The position numbers and the translations under genes were made by a program. The notes below the pieces were generated by a model, which saw only the letters and a program-made list of their open reading frames with translations, did not search any database and was not told the origin of the DNA. Of a DNA stretch of 30,719 nucleotides, positions 1 to 9,159 are shown piece after piece (the first letter of the stretch is position 1; every line of letters begins with the position of its first letter). Where the stretch lies: positions 1 through 30,719 of the forward strand of contig NZ_JABBDR010000307.1 of the NCBI RefSeq assembly GCF_018854495.1, read 5' to 3'. The DNA is from Acidithiobacillus ferruginosus. Its GTDB lineage: Bacteria > Pseudomonadota > Gammaproteobacteria > Acidithiobacillales > Acidithiobacillaceae.

Positions 1-66
1 TCTGGCCACCCCAGGCAAGATGCATCGGACTCACCCGGTGGGCGGGAAACCGAGACACCGGGCTCC

Positions 67-603
67 TCACCAACCCCATGGGCCCCAGGGCCCCCAGGGC
101 CCCCACGGTCCCCAGGCCCCGCCGTACCAACCACCGTTGATAAACACCGTACTCGTAGCGGGTTCCGGTACCTCCACCGGCCATAAATACACCGTGCTGG
201 CCTGCAGTTGGGGATAGGGATAATCATACCCGCCGACCTTTTCCGCTTGCACCCCGGTCACGGTACCAATAAAGGTAAGCTCCCGTCCCGCCGCATAGAG
301 CACCGGGTCGTAGAACCCGGGCGCACAGGCAATAAACCGCCCTTCATCCGATTTTCCCCCACCCTTGTAAGGCCGTCCATCCTGACGCAGTGGCAGCGCC
401 ATTACCGTAAAGCACGTCTCCTGAGCCTTCGGCTGCGCCTTGATGAGCGTTCCGCCCCAACGCACCAGCTTGCCGTTTTCCGCCCCTGTTTGCGCCTGAC
501 GCGGCGTAACGGACGGGAACTGCCCACTCACCGGCGTTACCGTCGCGCACCCCCCCAGAGCCAGCGCTACGATCATACCTGCCAAGACCTTCGATATGTT
601 CAT
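67..603 (-). CDS. slp: Slp-family outer-membrane lipoprotein
   Basis: The start at 603 is chosen because an AGGAGG box lies 5 nt upstream of that ATG; the frame is open further upstream but without a ribosome site. The 178-aa product begins with a lipoprotein signal: MNIS, a hydrophobic stretch, then the lipobox LGGC, so the mature protein should start at that cysteine and be anchored in the outer membrane. The middle (VRWGGTLIKAQPKAQETCF, later VLYAAGRELTFIGTV) resembles the Slp/YeaY family of starvation-inducible lipoproteins, whose molecular role is not settled. The C-terminus is odd: a run of GPWGPW repeats encoded by a low-complexity GGGCCCC tract. It lies downstream of the kinase/regulator pair in the same direction. 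It might be a target of that pair, but this is inference. Confidence 0.75.
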   Translation of the reverse strand: MNISKVLAGMIVALALGGCATVTPVSGQFPSVTPRQAQTGAENGKLVRWGGTLIKAQPKAQETCFTVMALPLRQDGRPYKGGGKSDEGRFIACAPGFYDPVLYAAGRELTFIGTVTGVQAEKVGGYDYPYPQLQASTVYLWPVEVPEPATSTVFINGGWYGGAWGPWGPWGPWGPWGW

Positions 604-647
604 TTCACCCTCCTGCCGCATCGCCATCGTTGACCGGTAAGCACCTT

Positions 648-653
648 AGTATA
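648..653 (-). promoter_or_regulatory. Candidate -10 box of slp
   Basis: On the minus strand TATACT lies about 45 nt upstream of the slp start. No good -35 box is visible at normal spacing, so this is a weak call. Confidence 0.3.
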
Positions 654-720
654 GACCATCTTTCCGGGAACATTACCGCGTAAAACCAAGCGCATGCACG
701 ATGCCCCCACACCGGAACGG

Positions 721-2016
721 TCATGGGGTCCAGGACAATTCCGCGCAGAGCCCGCCGCCGACGGCGTTGAAGAGGCGCAGGCGCATTCCCTGTGCCTCTG
801 CGAGCTGGCGGGCGATGGCGAGCCCCAGGCCGCTGCCCTCCCCATGTCCCCGGGCGTCATCCAGGCGGATAAAAGGCTCAAAAACGGTCTCTAGATCCGC
901 CTCCGGAACCCCTGGCCCCTCATCGCAAAGGCGCAACTGAGTGCGCCCCTGGGTTTTCTGGAACTCCGCCCTCACCCTCCCGCCGCCGTATCGCAGCGCA
1001 TTGTCCAGCAAGTTGGACAGCAAGCGGCGCAGAGCCTCCCGATCCCCCCGGAAGGGGTAACGGCGCGGTAAAGTCGCCTGCCAGTGACCGCCCTCTCTTT
1101 CGAAATCCGCCCCCACCTCGGCCAGCAACACCATCAGATCAAAATCCGCGACCTTCGCCGACATACCGCGCCCCAACGCCAGCGATTGGGCCAGTAGCGC
1201 ATCCATCCGCTCGATATCCTGCAGCATACCTTCCCGCAGGTGCTGCGGGGTGTTGTCCGGCAGCAGTTCCCAGGCCATGCGCAGGCGCGCCAGCGGCGAA
1301 CGCAGATCATGGGAAATCCCGGTCAGCAGCAACGACTGATGGTTGATCATCGCCTGCAAACGGGTTCGCAGGTTGGCGAAGATGTTGAGGATGTTCTGGA
1401 ACTCATAAGCACCACCATGGGGCAGACTCGGCAGAGGGGCCTTCAGCGATCCGCGCAAGGCTTCCGAAATCACCTCCAAAGGCCGCAAGACCCGGCGTAC
1501 CAGAATCATGGTCAGCACCAACAGCGCCAGCGTGGAAAAAACAATCACAAAAATCATGGCGACGGGGAGGGAGGAGACCAGACGTCGACGATCAAAATAT
1601 ACCCAGATATTGTGTCCGCCGATGGGAACGGGTACCCAGAAGGTATGGGTACTTCCTCCCAGCACATAGACCACAGCGGGCGCACCCAGGCGTCGGGAGA
1701 GTGCCCGGCTCAGCAGCCAGCTATAGATGTGACCATGGGTATGGGATACCGAACGATCCAGATGTTTGGCAATTTCCATTCCGTTATCTGCCCGCAGACT
1801 GGTTAAGAAAGCAGGACGATCTTCAGGTGACATCTCTGTATAGGTTTTCGCGCTGATCACAATCAATCCGGCGAGATCCTCCGCTGAACGTTCAGCCAAG
1901 GGATACAGCACCGTGGCAACGACAATCAACAGCGTCAGAATCTGCAGAACGACGATACCCAGCCCCAGGGTCCACGCCGTCTGGGAAAACAATCTGCGCC
2001 CACCCTGCGAACTCAT
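721..2016 (-). CDS. EnvZ-like sensor histidine kinase
   Basis: A 431-aa membrane kinase that should phosphorylate itself on histidine and pass the phosphate to the adjacent regulator. Two membrane segments (about residues 13-40 and 150-173) flank a periplasmic sensor domain of about 110 residues. A HAMP linker follows, then the H-box GISHDLRSPLARLRMAWELL at about 233-252, the N-box SNLLDNALRYGG, the G1 box DEGPGVPE and the G2 box GEGSGLGLAIA. Length and order match EnvZ-type kinases. The start ATG at 2016 overlaps the stop of the regulator by 4 nt (ATGA), so the pair is translationally coupled. The stimulus cannot be read from the sequence. I see no defect in catalytic motifs. Confidence 0.9.
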   Translation of the reverse strand: MSSQGGRRLFSQTAWTLGLGIVVLQILTLLIVVATVLYPLAERSAEDLAGLIVISAKTYTEMSPEDRPAFLTSLRADNGMEIAKHLDRSVSHTHGHIYSWLLSRALSRRLGAPAVVYVLGGSTHTFWVPVPIGGHNIWVYFDRRRLVSSLPVAMIFVIVFSTLALLVLTMILVRRVLRPLEVISEALRGSLKAPLPSLPHGGAYEFQNILNIFANLRTRLQAMINHQSLLLTGISHDLRSPLARLRMAWELLPDNTPQHLREGMLQDIERMDALLAQSLALGRGMSAKVADFDLMVLLAEVGADFEREGGHWQATLPRRYPFRGDREALRRLLSNLLDNALRYGGGRVRAEFQKTQGRTQLRLCDEGPGVPEADLETVFEPFIRLDDARGHGEGSGLGLAIARQLAEAQGMRLRLFNAVGGGLCAELSWTP

Positions 2017-2693
2017 GAGGACGGAGTGAAGCGGTATCCGGCACCACGCTCGGTCTGCAAAAAGCGGGGTTGCCGGGGATTTTCTTCAATCACCTTGCGC
2101 AGACGCGTCACCCGCACGTCAATACTGCGATCAAAACGGCCATCCTCCTCTCCGCCCAGCAATTGCAGCAACAAATCGCGGCTGAGTATCCGGCGTGGTC
2201 GTTGTGCAAAGACCAGGAGCAGGTCCATCTCTGCAGGATTCACATCGACCTCGGCGTCGCCCCGATAGAGTCGTCTCTCCGCCACATGCAGACAGAAATC
2301 GCCAAAGCTGAGTTTGTCGCTGCCCTCATCTTTTCCGCTGCGGCGTAGCAGCACCCGCAGCCGCGCCAGCAACTCCCGCGCGTTAAACGGCTTAGCCAGA
2401 TAGTCATCCACGCCGCTTTCCAGCCCGAGAATGCGCTCGTCCTCCTCACCACGGGCGGACAGCATCAGAATGGGAGGCCCCGCCTTACTGCGCAGGTCTT
2501 TGGCGAGGCTGATGCCGTCCTGCCCCGGTAGCATCCAGTCCAGCACGATGACGTCCACCGGCCCCGCCGCCAGTTGTTGGCGCATCTGCTGCCCATTGGC
2601 CGCGAGCAGTACGGCGAAGCCCTGGGTCTGAAGAAACTCCTGCAGCATCTCTGCAAGCCGCCGATCATCATCCACTATCAAAACGACTGCCAT
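2013..2693 (-). CDS. OmpR-family response regulator
   Basis: A 226-aa two-component regulator. The receiver domain (about 1-120) has the acidic pair D8/D9, phospho-acceptor D52 in VIVLDWMLPG, S79 and K101 in YLAKPFNARELL. The C-terminal part (about 130-226) is a winged-helix DNA-binding domain ending in VTRLRKVIEENPRQPRF and GAGYRF, the usual OmpR/PhoB ending. GAGG lies 6 nt before the start. It is the first gene of the pair with the kinase, and an extended -10 box sits about 45 nt upstream. Its targets are not visible; osmotic or acid stress control would be guesswork. Confidence 0.92.
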   Translation of the reverse strand: MAVVLIVDDDRRLAEMLQEFLQTQGFAVLLAANGQQMRQQLAAGPVDVIVLDWMLPGQDGISLAKDLRSKAGPPILMLSARGEEDERILGLESGVDDYLAKPFNARELLARLRVLLRRSGKDEGSDKLSFGDFCLHVAERRLYRGDAEVDVNPAEMDLLLVFAQRPRRILSRDLLLQLLGGEEDGRFDRSIDVRVTRLRKVIEENPRQPRFLQTERGAGYRFTPSS

Positions 2694-2735
2694 CCCGGCC
2701 TCACAATATCCTGAAAACGGGTACCATCCTGCATC

Positions 2736-2741
2736 AGTATA
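2736..2741 (-). promoter_or_regulatory. Extended -10 box for the two-component operon
   Basis: The minus strand reads TGGTATACT about 45 nt upstream of the regulator start, an extended -10 motif (TGnTATACT). No clear -35 is needed for such promoters. Confidence 0.45.
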
Positions 2742-2902
2742 CCAAACCAGCAGGAAGACGCTTTCCGGAAATATTCTCGAAATATGATGGATACACTATA
2801 CACCACAGGCAGCATCGGTACCCAAACCAAAAGATTGAGCGGAGCGAATAAGTCGGGCAGTCCAAACCATCTCAGATGTCAGACAGATGGGCTGCGATAC
2901 GA

Positions 2903-2963
2903 GTTTTGTAGCGGTTGTTTTGCGGCTATTAGACGGGCCTTTGGTCCGTCTTTTTTTATGTCC
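2903..2963 (+). repeat. 61-bp direct repeat, copy 1
   Basis: Begins GTTTTGTAGCGGTTG and ends TTTTATGTCC. Its partner is at 3164-3224, 60 of 61 bases identical, offset 261 bp. Confidence 0.95.
2932..2957 (+). terminator. Rho-independent terminator (unit 1)
   Basis: An 8-bp stem GACGGGCC/GGTCCGTC with one G-U pair, a TTT loop, then seven T. Confidence 0.85.
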
Positions 2964-3163
2964 TGGGCCTAAAAACGACAGATGGATCCAACACCATTCT
3001 GCCCAGAAAATCTTTTTAGACCGGAAATATTCCAGAAACAAAAGGCCCGTAGTCTACATTCCATGGCGCGGGGCCAAGGCCCAACCCCATTCTAAAGATG
3101 AGGGATCGTCCAACAGGATTTATCGCACTGACGACCAAAGGCCGCAGTGCTTAGTTTGAAATG

Positions 3164-3224
3164 GTTTTGTAGCGGTTGTTTTGCGGCTATTAGACGGACC
3201 TTTGGTCCGTCTTTTTTTATGTCC
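3164..3224 (+). repeat. 61-bp direct repeat, copy 2
   Basis: Second copy of the module at 2903-2963. The single difference lies in the terminator stem, where this copy makes a perfect pairing. Confidence 0.95.
3193..3218 (+). terminator. Rho-independent terminator (unit 2)
   Basis: A perfect 8-bp stem GACGGACC-TTT-GGTCCGTC followed by seven T, 53 nt upstream of the orn start. Confidence 0.88.
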
Positions 3225-3236
3225 CGAAAGGGATGG

Positions 3237-3242
3237 TATACT
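3237..3242 (+). promoter_or_regulatory. Candidate extended -10 box for orn
   Basis: ATGGTATACT lies just after the terminator and 28 nt before the orn ATG; TATACT with TGG ahead of it fits an extended -10. Confidence 0.45.
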
Positions 3243-3270
3243 AGGTCCATTCGCTCATCAAGGATGCCGC

Positions 3271-3855
3271 ATGGACCCCAAAGCACACCGCCTCATCTGG
3301 ATCGATCTGGAGATGACAGGTCTGCAGCCGGAACGGGATCAGATTCTGGAAATCGCCACGCTGGTCACGGACGATAGTCTGCGGATTCTCTGCGAAGGTC
3401 CGGTACTGGCCGTCCATCAACCGGAATTCGTGCTCGCGGCCCTGGATGACTGGAACCAGCGTACCCACAGCACTTCGGGCCTCCTGCAGCGGGTCCGCGA
3501 CAGCCGCCTGGATATGGCCGCCGCAGAAACCCAAACCCTGGACTTCCTGCACCAGCATGTTACCACCGGCACATCACCGATTTGCGGCAACAGCGTATGT
3601 CAGGATCGCCGATTTTTGGCCCGCCTGATGCCGCGGCTGGAACGTTTTTTTCACTATCGGATGATCGATGTGAGCACCGTCAAGGAACTCGCCACCCGCT
3701 GGTATCCGCACCTGCCCAAATTTTCCAAGGCCGAGCGCCACGAAGCGCTGGCCGACATTCGCGAATCTGTTGCCGAACTCGCTTATTATCGCGAACGACT
3801 TTTCCCGCAGACACCTTTTCCAGGCTCTGGGGCTGGAAACTCCGCAGCGGAATAG
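3271..3855 (+). CDS. orn: Oligoribonuclease (3'-5' exoribonuclease, DEDDh)
   Basis: A 194-aa cytoplasmic enzyme that degrades 2-5 nt RNA fragments and linear cyclic-dinucleotide products to mononucleotides. Exonuclease motif I is IDLEMTG (D12, E14), the second acidic residue is in the [11 protein letters not shown] stretch, and motif III is [10 protein letters not shown] with catalytic His and Asp. The [10 protein letters not shown] and RWYPHLP segments are typical of Orn. Start at 3271 is preferred because AAGGA lies 7 nt upstream and the protein then has the usual Orn length; the longer in-frame extension back to 3181 runs through the terminator. The last ~15 residues ([13 protein letters not shown]) look like a non-conserved tail. 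Single gene with its own promoter. Confidence 0.95.
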   Translation: MDPKAHRLIWIDLEMTGLQPERDQILEIATLVTDDSLRILCEGPVLAVHQPEFVLAALDDWNQRTHSTSGLLQRVRDSRLDMAAAETQTLDFLHQHVTTGTSPICGNSVCQDRRFLARLMPRLERFFHYRMIDVSTVKELATRWYPHLPKFSKAERHEALADIRESVAELAYYRERLFPQTPFPGSGAGNSAAE

Positions 3856-4001
3856 GTGCCGGTAGTTGGCCCACCCACCACCGCGGCTTCTTTGCCGACA
3901 CGGTGCAGACGCAACCACACCAATGTTAAGATGGCCACTTGCAGCCAGTCGGCAACCCGGCGCGGGGCGGATGCGGCATTTATTTTGGAGGCTCCAACGC
4001 G

Positions 4002-5087
4002 GTGGATATTGATCTCTTTTACGAACTCGCCGTACCCGCCCATATGGGTCGCAGTGAGGCTCAGGTTTATCATGAAACACTGGATGAACTCAGTCTCGCC
4101 GATACCCTGGGTTTCCACGGCGCGTGGTTGGTGGAACACCATTTCATGCGGGAATACTCACACTCCAGTGCTCCAGAAACGGTCCTTGCCGCAGCCAGCC
4201 AGCGCACCCGGAATCTGCGTCTCGGGCACGCCGTCGTCGTCCTGCCCTACAATCACGCCATCCGGGTTGCGGAGCGCGCCGCCGCCTTGGATATCCTCAG
4301 CCATGGCCGTCTGGAGATGGGTATCGGGCGAGGGTTTTCTCCCAAGGAATATCAGATTTTCGGCAATCGGATGGCGGACAGCAGGCTGCACCTGCAGGAG
4401 GGGCTGCAAATCCTTCGCCAGGCCGGCGGCGGTGCTTTCAGCTATCATGGAAAACTCTACGACTTTAGTGATCTGGACATTCTTCCCAAGCCTCTCCAGC
4501 AGCCCCACCCCCCCCTGTGGGCGGCTGCCGTGAGTCCGGCAACTTTCCAATGGGCGGCACAAGAGGCCATTGGCGTGCTTTCCGGGCCGTTCAAACCCTG
4601 GTTCCTGATCAAACAGGATCTGCGTGCCTATAAAAAGACCTGGCGAGAGCACCACGGAGATGGCCCCGTGCAGGCGGGCCAAAATGGGAACTTCGCCATG
4701 ACCATAGGTTGTTTATGTTTGGAAGATGCTGCCGAAGCGCGTCGGCTGGCGGAAGGTTTCACCTGGTATTACCAGCGACTCCTGGATCAGACGCGACCGG
4801 TTCTGGTGCAGTTGCGCGAGAGCTATGAATACTACCATCGCCTCGGCTTTCTGGAGCCGCTGCTACGCCGCGGCCTCAGCCTGCAACTGCTGGAGACCAT
4901 GGGCATGGTCGTCGTCGGTGACCCGGACACCTGTCGCCGGCGGCTGGCCCGTTATGCCCGGGCGGGGGTAAATCGCCTGATTTTGGCCGTAGGTGCCGGG
5001 ATGGTCCCCAGCGAGGTCACCCAGCGCTCATTGCGCCTGCTGGCCGATGAGGTACTGCCGGCCCTGCGCGCCCCCTCCCCCCACTGA
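4002..5087 (+). CDS. LLM-class flavin-dependent monooxygenase
   Basis: A 361-aa luciferase-like TIM-barrel enzyme, expected to use reduced FMN and O2 on an unknown substrate. Recognisable parts are DIDLFYELAVPAHMG at the N-terminus, WLVEHHFMREY (the EHHF motif of the family), RLGHAVVVLPYNHAIRVAER, and ILSHGRLEMGIGRGFSP. The C-terminal region contains GDPDTCRRRLARYARAGVNR, typical of the family. I chose GTG 4002 because TTTTGGAGG lies 10 nt upstream and the known N-terminal strand begins there; a TTG at 3939 in frame has no ribosome site. It is first in an operon with the SDR gene (1-nt overlap) and the diiron oxygenase gene. Confidence 0.85.
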   Translation: MDIDLFYELAVPAHMGRSEAQVYHETLDELSLADTLGFHGAWLVEHHFMREYSHSSAPETVLAAASQRTRNLRLGHAVVVLPYNHAIRVAERAAALDILSHGRLEMGIGRGFSPKEYQIFGNRMADSRLHLQEGLQILRQAGGGAFSYHGKLYDFSDLDILPKPLQQPHPPLWAAAVSPATFQWAAQEAIGVLSGPFKPWFLIKQDLRAYKKTWREHHGDGPVQAGQNGNFAMTIGCLCLEDAAEARRLAEGFTWYYQRLLDQTRPVLVQLRESYEYYHRLGFLEPLLRRGLSLQLLETMGMVVVGDPDTCRRRLARYARAGVNRLILAVGAGMVPSEVTQRSLRLLADEVLPALRAPSPH

Positions 5088-6049
5088 TGCAGGTGTTGGT
5101 CACCGGCGCAGCGGGGCATACGGCGGCGGCGCTGCTGCCGGCCCTGCTCGCCTGGCCGTATATCCGCCGGATTATCGCCCTGGACCGACGACCGCCGGCA
5201 TTGCGGCATCCCAAACTATATTACCTGCCTCTGGATATCCGTGACCCACAGTTGGCGGAGCACCTGACCGGCGTGGATTGCGTCATCCATCTCGCCTTTA
5301 TGGTGCTCAGCCCTCGCCTTGGGCCACCACAGCGCTGGCGTGCGGAAATGCGCCAGGTCAATCTTGACGGCAGTCAGCACCTGTTCCTTGCGGCCGCAGA
5401 TGCCGGTGTACCACAAGTCGTCTATTCCGGCAGTGTGGCCGCCTATGGCGCCTGGCCGGATAATCCGGTGCCCATTGGCGAGAACCAGCCTTGCCGGCCG
5501 GTACCCGGTTTTGCCTACAGTGAGGACAAGGCCGCACTGGAGCAGTGGCTGGATGGGTTCACGGCTGCTCAGAAAAAAACCGCCGTCACCCGCTTGCGCT
5601 TGCACGCCATTATCGGCCCCCATGGGCAGGCCCTGGTGAATGAGATTGCGACGAGCCCTTACGGACTGCGACTAAGCAATCCGGACCTGCCCATCCAGTG
5701 TCTCCATGAAGACGACGCGGCCAGCGCAATACTGGCTGCGCTCCGTTACGGGCAGGATGGCATCTTCAACATTGCGGCGCCTGATCCCATCCCCTGGTCC
5801 AGCATTCCCCGCCGCTGGCAGTTGCCGCTCTCACCCACGCAACTGCACGGTCTACACAGGTGGCTGCGGCCCCTCAGCACCCGCCTTGGTGATCCCGGCT
5901 GGCTGCAGGTGCTGGAAAATCCACTGATCGTCGATATTTCCAGCGCTTGGCAGAAATTGAAGTGGCAGCCCCGCTATGACGTGCGTCGCGCGATAGACCA
6001 GGTGCGTGATGCCTGCGGACAGAGCCCGATACACCCTTGGAGCGGCTGA
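5087..6049 (+). CDS. NAD(P)-dependent epimerase/dehydratase (extended SDR)
   Basis: A 320-aa Rossmann protein. The N-terminus MQVLVTGAAGHTAAAL carries a TGxxG dinucleotide-binding loop, followed by ALDRR after strand 2, LDIRD, and DCVIHLAF. The catalytic YxxxK is FAYSEDKAAL near residue 147. The substrate is unknown. Its ATG shares one base with the TGA of the monooxygenase gene, so translation is coupled. A role next to a flavin monooxygenase and a diiron oxygenase suggests oxidation or reduction of a shared intermediate, which is inference. Length is normal for NAD-dependent epimerase/dehydratase proteins. Confidence 0.85.
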   Translation: MQVLVTGAAGHTAAALLPALLAWPYIRRIIALDRRPPALRHPKLYYLPLDIRDPQLAEHLTGVDCVIHLAFMVLSPRLGPPQRWRAEMRQVNLDGSQHLFLAAADAGVPQVVYSGSVAAYGAWPDNPVPIGENQPCRPVPGFAYSEDKAALEQWLDGFTAAQKKTAVTRLRLHAIIGPHGQALVNEIATSPYGLRLSNPDLPIQCLHEDDAASAILAALRYGQDGIFNIAAPDPIPWSSIPRRWQLPLSPTQLHGLHRWLRPLSTRLGDPGWLQVLENPLIVDISSAWQKLKWQPRYDVRRAIDQVRDACGQSPIHPWSG

Positions 6050-6055
6050 GCGTCC

Positions 6056-6961
6056 GTGGCAGAATGGCTTATGAACTTTGCTCATCATATTCCTGCGCAA
6101 GCGCAGATCCAGCGGCACCATGACGCCTTGGTCAACCGGCTCAGCGAGCACAGCAGTCACTACCGGGACCCGGTCCAGACAGTCCCCTGGGAAAGCCTCG
6201 ACGCGGAAACGGCTTGGCTCCCGGAAGAGTTGCTGTCCCTGTATGGGTTGCCTGAATACTCACAGTTGAGTCCGGAGGAGCGTATCCGCCTTTCCCAGGT
6301 CGAGTTCGTCTCCTTTTGCGAGTTGGGCTTGTGGCTGGAAGCACTCTTCATCCAACGCCTTGGTGCCAACTCACTCCAGGAGATGTACCGCGACCCGGTC
6401 AGCTACCACTATCAGTTGCATGAGCTACGGGAAGAAGTGGGGCACAGCCTCATGTTTCTGGAGCTACAGCGACGTTCACAGCGCTCCTTCATGACACCGC
6501 TGAGCCAGCGCCCGCCACTGGCGCGTCTTTTCGCCCGCTACGCGCCGGAAGGCTCGGCCGCTTTCTGGGCTACCATCCTCATCGGCGAGAACGTACCCGA
6601 TCGCGTGAACCGTATCATCTTCGCCCACAAAGAGTTACCCGCGGCGGTGCTGACCATCACCCATGTGCATATGCGCGAAGAAGCCCGCCATATGGCCTTC
6701 GCGCGTACCACTATCCAGATGCGCAGCCAGGCCATGAGCCGGGCGAAAAAACTTCTGATCAGCCCCGTCCTGCGCGAGGTTTTCCGGCAGTTTTTGCGGA
6801 CCTGCTTCTTCCCGTCCGAACAGGTCTATGCGGCAGCCGGGCTGGGCAATCCCCGGATCTGGGCGCGGCGTGCGCGCCGCAATCCACACCGTATCGATCT
6901 GATGAACCAGTGTGCGCTTCCCAGCCGGGATTTCCTGCGCACCCAGGGCTTTGCCTTGTGA
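6056..6961 (+). CDS. AurF-like diiron oxygenase
   Basis: A 301-aa, mostly helical protein. Likely iron ligands are in ELREEVGHSLMF (ExxH-type) and HVHMREEARHMAFA (EExRH), with further acidic residues in QVEFVSFCELGLWLEAL and GENVPDR. This pattern is that of the AurF/p-aminobenzoate N-oxygenase family, which uses a diiron centre to oxygenate amines or other substrates; the substrate here is unknown. The start is GTG 6056, 6 nt after the SDR stop; ATG 6071 is an alternative. Last gene of the three-gene redox operon. The C-terminus (PRIWARRARRNPHR) is basic. Confidence 0.75.
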   Translation: MAEWLMNFAHHIPAQAQIQRHHDALVNRLSEHSSHYRDPVQTVPWESLDAETAWLPEELLSLYGLPEYSQLSPEERIRLSQVEFVSFCELGLWLEALFIQRLGANSLQEMYRDPVSYHYQLHELREEVGHSLMFLELQRRSQRSFMTPLSQRPPLARLFARYAPEGSAAFWATILIGENVPDRVNRIIFAHKELPAAVLTITHVHMREEARHMAFARTTIQMRSQAMSRAKKLLISPVLREVFRQFLRTCFFPSEQVYAAAGLGNPRIWARRARRNPHRIDLMNQCALPSRDFLRTQGFAL

Positions 6962-6976
6962 TCCACGCTTTCCTGC

Positions 6977-6982
6977 TATAGT
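6977..6982 (+). promoter_or_regulatory. Candidate extended -10 box for pgm
   Basis: TGCTATAGT lies about 40 nt upstream of the pgm start, an extended -10 motif. No convincing -35. Confidence 0.35.
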
Positions 6983-7005
6983 TTGAGAGTTGACGTCCCA
7001 CTTGA

Positions 7006-8652
<1,647 letters not shown>

Positions 8653-8667
8653 TATAGGAGTCTGATC

Positions 8668-9030
8668 ATGATGAATTTTGAAAACGATAGCGACAATGGC
8701 ATGGGCTACAGCGCCCTGGGGATCGCCCTGCTGGCAGGTGCGGTAGCGGGCGCGGTCACGGCTCTGCTCTTCGCTCCGCAGACGGGCGACCGCACTCGCG
8801 AGCAATTGCGGCAGCAGGCTAATCGGGCCTGGGATCGCGTCGTCGCGTCGCGCGAGCGGATAAATGAGCGAGTTGAGGAACTGCTCGATACCATCGCCAT
8901 TTATAGCGAAGAACTGGTGCAGAAGGGCAAGGAACTGAATGACAAAGAGCGCCAACGCCTGAATGACGGCATTGCCCTCGCCCGTGGCGAACTGGACCGT
9001 CTGCGCCGTCGTCTCTCGCGCCTCGATTGA
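8668..9030 (+). CDS. YtxH-like membrane-anchored small protein
   Basis: 120 aa. One membrane segment at about 16-36 (LGIALLAGAVAGAVTALLFA) followed directly by PQTGDRTREQLRQQ, the signature of YtxH-domain proteins, then a long charged helix likely to form a coiled coil (about 45-120). TAGGAG precedes the start with good spacing. Members of the family are stress-linked in some bacteria but have no defined activity. Last chromosomal protein gene before tRNA-Pro. Confidence 0.8.
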   Translation: MMNFENDSDNGMGYSALGIALLAGAVAGAVTALLFAPQTGDRTREQLRQQANRAWDRVVASRERINERVEELLDTIAIYSEELVQKGKELNDKERQRLNDGIALARGELDRLRRRLSRLD

Positions 9031-9064
9031 CCGCAGCGGGGCGAGCGGCTATTCTCCTCCGCGA

Positions 9065-9141
9065 CGGGGCGTAGCGCAGCTTGGTAGCGCGCCTGCTTTG
9101 GGAGCAGGATGTCGTAGGTTCGAATCCTATCGCCCCGACCA
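9065..9141 (+). tRNA. tRNA-Pro (anticodon TGG)
   Basis: A 77-nt cloverleaf: acceptor CGGGGCG/CGCCCCG, D arm GCGC...GCGC, anticodon stem CCTGC/GCAGG with loop TTTGGGA (anticodon TGG at 9099-9101), T arm with GTTCGAATC, discriminator A and encoded CCA at 9139-9141. The integrase gene begins its 3' end 18 nt downstream, so the 3' half is the likely attachment site of the element. Confidence 0.97.
9112..9141 (+). other. Probable attachment-site core (element/chromosome junction)
   Basis: Tyrosine integrases of this kind usually use the T arm and acceptor end of the adjacent tRNA gene. The element starts at or just after 9141. The second copy of this core, expected at the other junction, is not in the window, so the exact core length is unknown. 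Confidence 0.6.
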
Positions 9142-9159
9142 ATTTATCAAAAACTTAGG

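Larger units (their letters stand above)
2765..2963 (+). ncRNA. Candidate small RNA, unit 1 of a tandem pair
   Basis: No protein-coding frame here looks real. The unit starts with CCGGAAATATTC followed by nnGAAA, has possible -10 boxes (TACACT at 2792, TATACA at 2797), and a hairpin CCATCT/AGATGG near 2867-2890. It ends in a 61-nt module (2903-2963) shared with unit 2, which carries a terminator stem GACGGGCC-TTT-GGTCCGTC followed by seven T. A transcript of roughly 140-150 nt is expected. Function unknown. The alternative is a duplicated terminator with spacer. Confidence 0.45.
3021..3224 (+). ncRNA. Candidate small RNA, unit 2 of a tandem pair
   Basis: Same architecture as the unit at 2765-2963: CCGGAAATATTC plus nnGAAA at its start, a diverged middle with its own hairpin GCACTG/CAGTGC (about 3125-3150), then the 61-nt 3' module at 3164-3224, identical to the first copy except one base. 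The module ends in a perfect terminator stem. That the middle differs while both ends are kept suggests paralogous RNAs with different seed regions. Confidence 0.45.

Noticed and set aside
1..66. Inverted repeat CCCGGTG/CACCGGG downstream of slp as terminator
   Set aside because: The stem is 7 bp with a long loop and no T run on the minus strand.
208..633. Open frame of 141 codons on the plus strand over slp
   Set aside because: Antisense shadow of the lipoprotein gene; no ribosome site and no family-like composition.
1240..1806. 188-codon plus-strand frame inside the kinase gene
   Set aside because: Glutamine/histidine-rich antisense reading of a well supported kinase.
2784..3159. Short open frames in the region before orn
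   Set aside because: They run through the repeated terminators and lack ribosome sites; the repeat fits non-coding RNA better.
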